Below are positions 60,970-64,000 of a stretch of 64,000 nt of DNA, one piece after another. The stretch is taken from the NCBI RefSeq assembly GCF_000771875.1, contig NZ_JPXX01000021.1, positions 98,072 through 162,071 of the forward strand, read 5' to 3'. The notes below the pieces were generated by a model, which was given only the letters and a program-made list of their open reading frames with translations, did no database searches and had not been told where the DNA came from. Position numbers and translations under genes: made by a program. How positions within the stretch are numbered: the stretch's first letter is position 1; each line of letters starts with the position of its first letter. The stretch is from Gallibacterium genomosp. 1 (GTDB taxonomy: Bacteria > Pseudomonadota > Gammaproteobacteria > Enterobacterales > Pasteurellaceae).

Positions 60970-62232
60970 TTGGACAGTATCCCCATAAGTACATTATTTT
61001 TTCTGTTAATTTTGTTACTTATTCTTTCAGCCTATTTCTCAAGTTCAGAAACCGGCTTGCTTTCATTAAATCGTTATCGTGTACGTTATCTTGCAGATAA
61101 AGGGAATCGAGGGGCTCAAAAAGCCGAGAAATTATTAAAGAAAACCGATATTCTTCTAAGTTTTATCTTAATTTTTAATAACTTAGTTAATATTATGGCG
61201 TCTGCTCTCGCCACAATGATTGGTCTACGTTTAGGTGGCGATGCCGGCGTTGCAATTGCTACAGGCGTTTTAACTTTTGTGATGTTGGTCTTTTCTGAGA
61301 TTTTCCCTAAAACTGTAGCTGCGATTTACCCAGAAAAAATAGGCTTTTTTAGTAGCCATATTTTATCAGTACTGATCAAAATTTTTCTTCCATTAGTCTA
61401 TTTTGTTAACTTCTTTACTAACGGATTGATGCGTTTAATTGGTCTAAAACTGGATATTAAATCACACTCCATTAGCCCCGAAGAATTACGAAGCATCGTA
61501 AATGAATCAGGCAAATTTATTCCTCGAGCTCACCAACAAATGTTACTTTCTATTTTAGATATGGAGAAAGTCACTGTTGAAGATATTATGGTGCCTCGCA
61601 ATGAAATTAGTGGCATTAATATTGAAGATGATTGGAAATCGATTATGCGTCAATTAAATCACGCTGCTCATAGCCGAATTGTTTTATACAAAGAAAATAT
61701 GGATGAAAATGCACTGGGTATCTTACGTGTTCGTGAAGCCTATCGTTTAATGACCAATACCAATGAATTTACCAAAGAAACCTTAATGCGCGCCGCTGAT
61801 GAAATTTATTTTATTCCTGAAGGCACGACTTTAAATGCACAATTATTAAATTTTAAAAATAATAAAGAGCGTATCGGTTTAGTTGTTGATGAGTATGGCG
61901 ATATTAAAGGCTTGGTTACGTTGGAAGATATTTTAGAAGAGATTGTCGGCGAATTTACCACCTCTAATTTGCCATCTATTGAAGATGAAGTTCAACCTCA
62001 ATCAGATGGCACTGTTATTATTGATGGTTCAGCGAATATCAGAGATTTAAACAAAATGTTTAATTGGCATCTCGACACTGATGATGCTAGAACGTTCAAT
62101 GGATTTATTCTGGAACATTTGGAAGATATTCCACAAGAGGGTACAGAATGGAAAATTGGCAATTTAAAAATTAAGATTCTGGAAGTCAGTGATAATATGA
62201 TTAAACAAGCTAAAGTGAAAAAGTTAAGTTGA
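60970..62232 (+). CDS. yfjD: CorC/HlyC-family membrane protein with CBS domains (YfjD, CorB type)
   Basis: 420 residues: an N-terminal DUF21/CNNM membrane domain (about 1-180; AYFSSSETGLLSLNRYR, EIFPKTVAAIYPEKI), two CBS domains (about 200-330; VEDIMVPRNEISGINIEDDW, GLVVDEYGDIKGLVTLEDIL) and a C-terminal CorC/HlyC transporter-associated domain (DGSANIRDLNKMFNWHL). Relatives affect magnesium and cobalt export. The start codon appears to be TTG with AGGA seven bases before it; the next Met lies far into the membrane domain. Confidence 0.92.
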   Translation: MDSIPISTLFFLLILLLILSAYFSSSETGLLSLNRYRVRYLADKGNRGAQKAEKLLKKTDILLSFILIFNNLVNIMASALATMIGLRLGGDAGVAIATGVLTFVMLVFSEIFPKTVAAIYPEKIGFFSSHILSVLIKIFLPLVYFVNFFTNGLMRLIGLKLDIKSHSISPEELRSIVNESGKFIPRAHQQMLLSILDMEKVTVEDIMVPRNEISGINIEDDWKSIMRQLNHAAHSRIVLYKENMDENALGILRVREAYRLMTNTNEFTKETLMRAADEIYFIPEGTTLNAQLLNFKNNKERIGLVVDEYGDIKGLVTLEDILEEIVGEFTTSNLPSIEDEVQPQSDGTVIIDGSANIRDLNKMFNWHLDTDDARTFNGFILEHLEDIPQEGTEWKIGNLKIKILEVSDNMIKQAKVKKLS

Positions 62233-62242
62233 TTGTTTAGAA

Positions 62243-62275
62243 GATAAAAATACCTGCTATGGCAGGTATTTTATC
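62243..62275 (+). terminator. Terminator hairpin of yfjD
   Basis: AAAATACCTGC (62247-62257) pairs with GCAGGTATTTT (62262-62272) with a 4-nt loop; the T tail is short but suits a terminator. Confidence 0.8.
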
Positions 62276-62355
62276 TGTAGAAAATCAAACCAAATATACA
62301 CTAAACTTACCACCCCATTGATAGTAAACCCCATTATAATTTCCTTTCTCATTTC

Positions 62356-62421
62356 GCAGTGCTACACTAAAAGGTATTTCCATGAGGCTAGAACATTGGT
62401 TGTGGTTCCCAGTGCTACACT
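62356..62421. repeat. Direct repeat CAGTGCTACACT before the truncated gene
   Basis: CAGTGCTACACT occurs at 62357-62368 and 62410-62421, 53 bp apart. The first is followed by AA and resembles the tip of the nearby IS element (AGTGGTACACTAA), so it may be a scar of earlier insertion or deletion. The rest of 62276-62421 shows no gene. Confidence 0.5.
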
Positions 62422-62736
62422 TCCGATTTGCCTAAAGAGCCGTTAATGTGGGATGTTGGTGTAAGGATAGGCGCAGCGTTAAAACAGGCTTATCTATCTG
62501 AAAGCAAATCAACAACAACGGAAGAGCGTTTATCATCATCACATAAACCGCACCGACCGCATATTAGGAAAGCGCATTGGCACGGTTTTAGAAGCGGCAA
62601 AATGAAAGATGAAAACGGTAATTTAATTCCGGCGGATAAGCGCAAGTTTGAATTAAAGTGGTTACCGCCAATGGCGGTTAATGTTGATTATGATATTGAA
62701 TTTCCGGTAGTTATACACAAAGCAAAGGTGCATTAA
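62422..62736 (+). pseudogene. 5'-truncated gene resembling the C-terminal part of AcrVA2-family proteins
   Basis: An open frame closed upstream by TAG at 62389-62391. Recognisable sequence starts near SDLPKEPLMWDVGVRIGAAL, then a polar linker, then RPHIRKAHWHGFRSGK and RKFELKWLPPMAVNVDYD. The pattern RPHxRxAHWHxFxSG ... LxWLPPxxVNV and the preceding VGxRIGAAL are those I know from the conserved C-terminal half of proteins annotated as AcrVA2-family in plasmids and mobile elements. No start codon with a ribosome site is seen and an N-terminal half of the expected type is missing. Whether such homologues inhibit type V CRISPR or do something else is unknown. Context: broken accessory DNA beside an IS. 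Confidence 0.6.
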
Positions 62737-62778
62737 TGGGAAATAGTAACACAGAACACAGTAAAAATTTAAGACGCA
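62736..62778 (+). pseudogene. First codons of a gene interrupted by the IS3-family element
   Basis: ATG at 62736-62738 overlaps the stop of the preceding fragment (TAATG) and reads MGNSNTEHSKNLRR before the IS begins at 62779, where the frame meets TAG almost at once. This coupled start suggests a two-gene operon with the AcrVA2-like gene. The start is reminiscent of small polar proteins beginning with an EHSKxLR motif, but too little is left to identify it. Confidence 0.5.
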
Positions 62779-62795
62779 TGTAGTGATCCACTAAA

Positions 62796-63684
62796 TCAGC
62801 AGTCCCTAATAGGTTTTTTCGCTAAAACTGGCGGTAATCCTTGATTATAGCTATGCGGTCTCACCCTGTTATAGTAAAACACATACTGTTTAATGTCTTC
62901 CTTGGCTTCATCTAATGAAGAATAACCGCCCTTTAACATCCATTCATATTTAAAACTCCTAAACCAACGTTCCATCGGTGCATTATCCCATCAATTTCCT
63001 CGGCGACTCATACTTTGTATCAAACCATGCTGTTTCACACATCGTATAAATGACTCACTCCCATAAATACTGCCTTGGTCTGAGTGAAACAACATCTTCC
63101 TCGTTCTTTCCGTTGTCAGCATCGCATGATTTAATGCTTCCACCACTAACCTTGAATTATGCTGTTTCTGCAATCGCCAACCAACCACTTGACGCTGCGC
63201 CAGGTTCATCACGATTGCTAAATAATGCCATTCCCCCTGTACCTTCAAATAGGTGGTATCACCGCATAACACCGTTGTGTCAGCGCATGGACTAAATTGC
63301 CGATTTAACACATTATTAAACAACGTGGACGCTTGCTCTGACGTGCCTGTCCGCCAACGTTTTTGCGGCTGTTTACTGACTAATCCTTGCTGTTTCATCA
63401 GCTGTCGAATCAAGGCTAATCCTACCTCAATACCCTTACTTTTTAATCTCGCTTTTAACGTCCGCTTTCCGGCTGAACCACGACTTTCATCAAATAATGC
63501 CTTTATCTTTACCGCCAATCCTAAATGTTTATTGGGCTTCGCCTACCGCTTTCTCCGGGCATAGTAAGTTCATTCTGAAAACGAAAATAGCGCACAAACC
63601 CGTTTTATTCCATACGATTTTAATGCCTTTACCGTTTGGTAGCGTTGCGCTCGAGTGACATAAAAATCGCGGTAGCCTTTTTTA
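62796..63684 (-). pseudogene. IS3-family transposase OrfB, three in-frame stops
   Basis: The frame entered by a -1 shift reads GYRDFYVTRAQRYQTVKALK and continues to the integrase core with VLCGDTTYLKVQGEWHYLAI and HSDQGSIYGSESF (first two acidic residues), then NAPMERWFRSFKYEWM, and ends LPPVLAKKPIRDC at 62796. It is interrupted by TGA after FSFSE, by TAG after ARRKR (both near 63540-63580), and by TGA after SMSRRGN near 62988-62993 where Cys is expected. The transposase should be inactive. Confidence 0.88.
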
Positions 63685-63934
63685 AGATTTCTTTATCCTC
63701 TTCGAGAATTTTAATGCGTTGTTCAAGCTCTCGTATCCGTTGCTGTTCCGGTGATAAGGGCTTCGTTCCGGGCAATACATAGCCTTGTTTTTCTGCTTGG
63801 ACTTGTTTTATCCAACGACGTAATGCCGTTTCGCCTATCCCTAATTCCGAACAGGCTTGGGCAACAGAATAACCTTGCTCGGTGACTAATTTTACCGCGG
63901 CAACTTTGTAGTCCGGGCTAAATGTTCTTCTCAT
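63629..63934 (-). CDS. IS3-family OrfA helix-turn-helix protein
   Basis: 101 residues. The N-terminal helix-turn-helix (FSPDYKVAAVKLVTEQGYSVAQACSELGI, ALRRWIKQ) should bind the IS ends; a leucine-zipper-like helix follows (IRELEQRIKILEEDKEILKKA). The AAAAAAG slip site near the end (minus strand of 63678-63684) would allow a -1 shift into OrfB. The ATG at 63932-63934 has GAGGA upstream; the longer frame to 63982 reaches into the terminal repeat. The frame itself is open. Confidence 0.88.
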   Translation of the reverse strand: MRRTFSPDYKVAAVKLVTEQGYSVAQACSELGIGETALRRWIKQVQAEKQGYVLPGTKPLSPEQQRIRELEQRIKILEEDKEILKKATAIFMSLERNATKR

Positions 63935-64000
63935 CTTAATATCCTCTTTTTGTGATAGTTTACCACCTATTGAGGACTGCAAAATTAGTGTACCACTACA

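Larger units (their letters stand above)
62779..64000. mobile_element. Decayed IS3-family insertion sequence
   Basis: About 1.22 kb bounded by imperfect terminal inverted repeats: TGTAGTGATCCACTAA at the left (62779 on) and, reading inward from 64000 on the minus strand, TGTAGTGGTACACTAA; both continue to GCAGTCC. It carries orfA and a broken orfB on the minus strand with an A6G slip site between them, the IS3-family arrangement. Target duplication cannot be checked because the right flank is outside the window. Confidence 0.88.

Overview
The window looks like chromosomal DNA from a member of the Pasteurellaceae (Gammaproteobacteria). The DNA is AT-rich, the proteins resemble Haemophilus and Escherichia orthologues, and several gene orders match E. 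coli (mltG-tmk-holB-tatD, pntAB, icd next to divergent rluE-nudJ, queCDE, ffh next to divergent ypjD and yfjD). Two exact copies of the Haemophilus-type DNA uptake core AAGTGCGGT were seen (44421-44429 on +, 51235-51243 on -). I cannot name a genus. Having icd, gltBD, acetyl-CoA synthetase and a methylcitrate cluster suggests a fuller oxidative metabolism than H. influenzae, which lacks icd and parts of the TCA cycle.

Layout. 1-6300 (minus): slyD (partial), two exported/membrane proteins of unknown role, tatD-holB-tmk-mltG, and a MetI-type sulfur enzyme. 6496-7000: a five-tRNA array (Gly, Leu, Gly, Cys, Leu), followed by paired direct repeats that look like a relict integrase attachment region. 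7438-12120 (minus): a repeat-rich lipoprotein, dapD, pntB, pntA. 12376-12466: a possible Fur-controlled small RNA ahead of tyrS. 12563-22949: tyrS, prfC, arcA, zipA, a patatin-like protein, cysZ, icd, rluE-nudJ, cysK. 23156-33838: a methylcitrate (prp) cluster, prpB-prpC-acnD-prpF, flanked by two acetyl-CoA synthetase genes in inverted orientation. prpC and prpF carry single-base frameshifts and the second acs has an in-frame TGA, so the pathway looks broken as read. 33898-41631: catalase and glutamate synthase.

42010-49344 is the most interesting accessory block. An ABC importer (ATPase, lipoprotein binding protein, two permeases) is followed by an oxidoreductase strongly resembling E. coli YjhC/NanOX, which handles 2,7-anhydro-N-acetylneuraminate. 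A FadR-type GntR regulator and a second, atypical Gfo/Idh/MocA protein are transcribed divergently. The divergent region holds a 41-bp perfect palindrome and a CRP-like site. My reading is an uptake system for anhydro-sialic acid or a related sugar.

49635-62232: a trihaem cytochrome c peroxidase, a decayed IS remnant, a DASS transporter, a VirK/YbjX protein, argA behind paired ARG boxes, queCDE behind a preQ1-I-like riboswitch, purC behind a PurR box, ffh, ypjD and yfjD. The window ends in an accessory patch: a 5'-truncated gene resembling the C-terminal part of AcrVA2-family proteins, the first codons of a following gene, and a decayed IS3-family element (62779-64000) that interrupts it.
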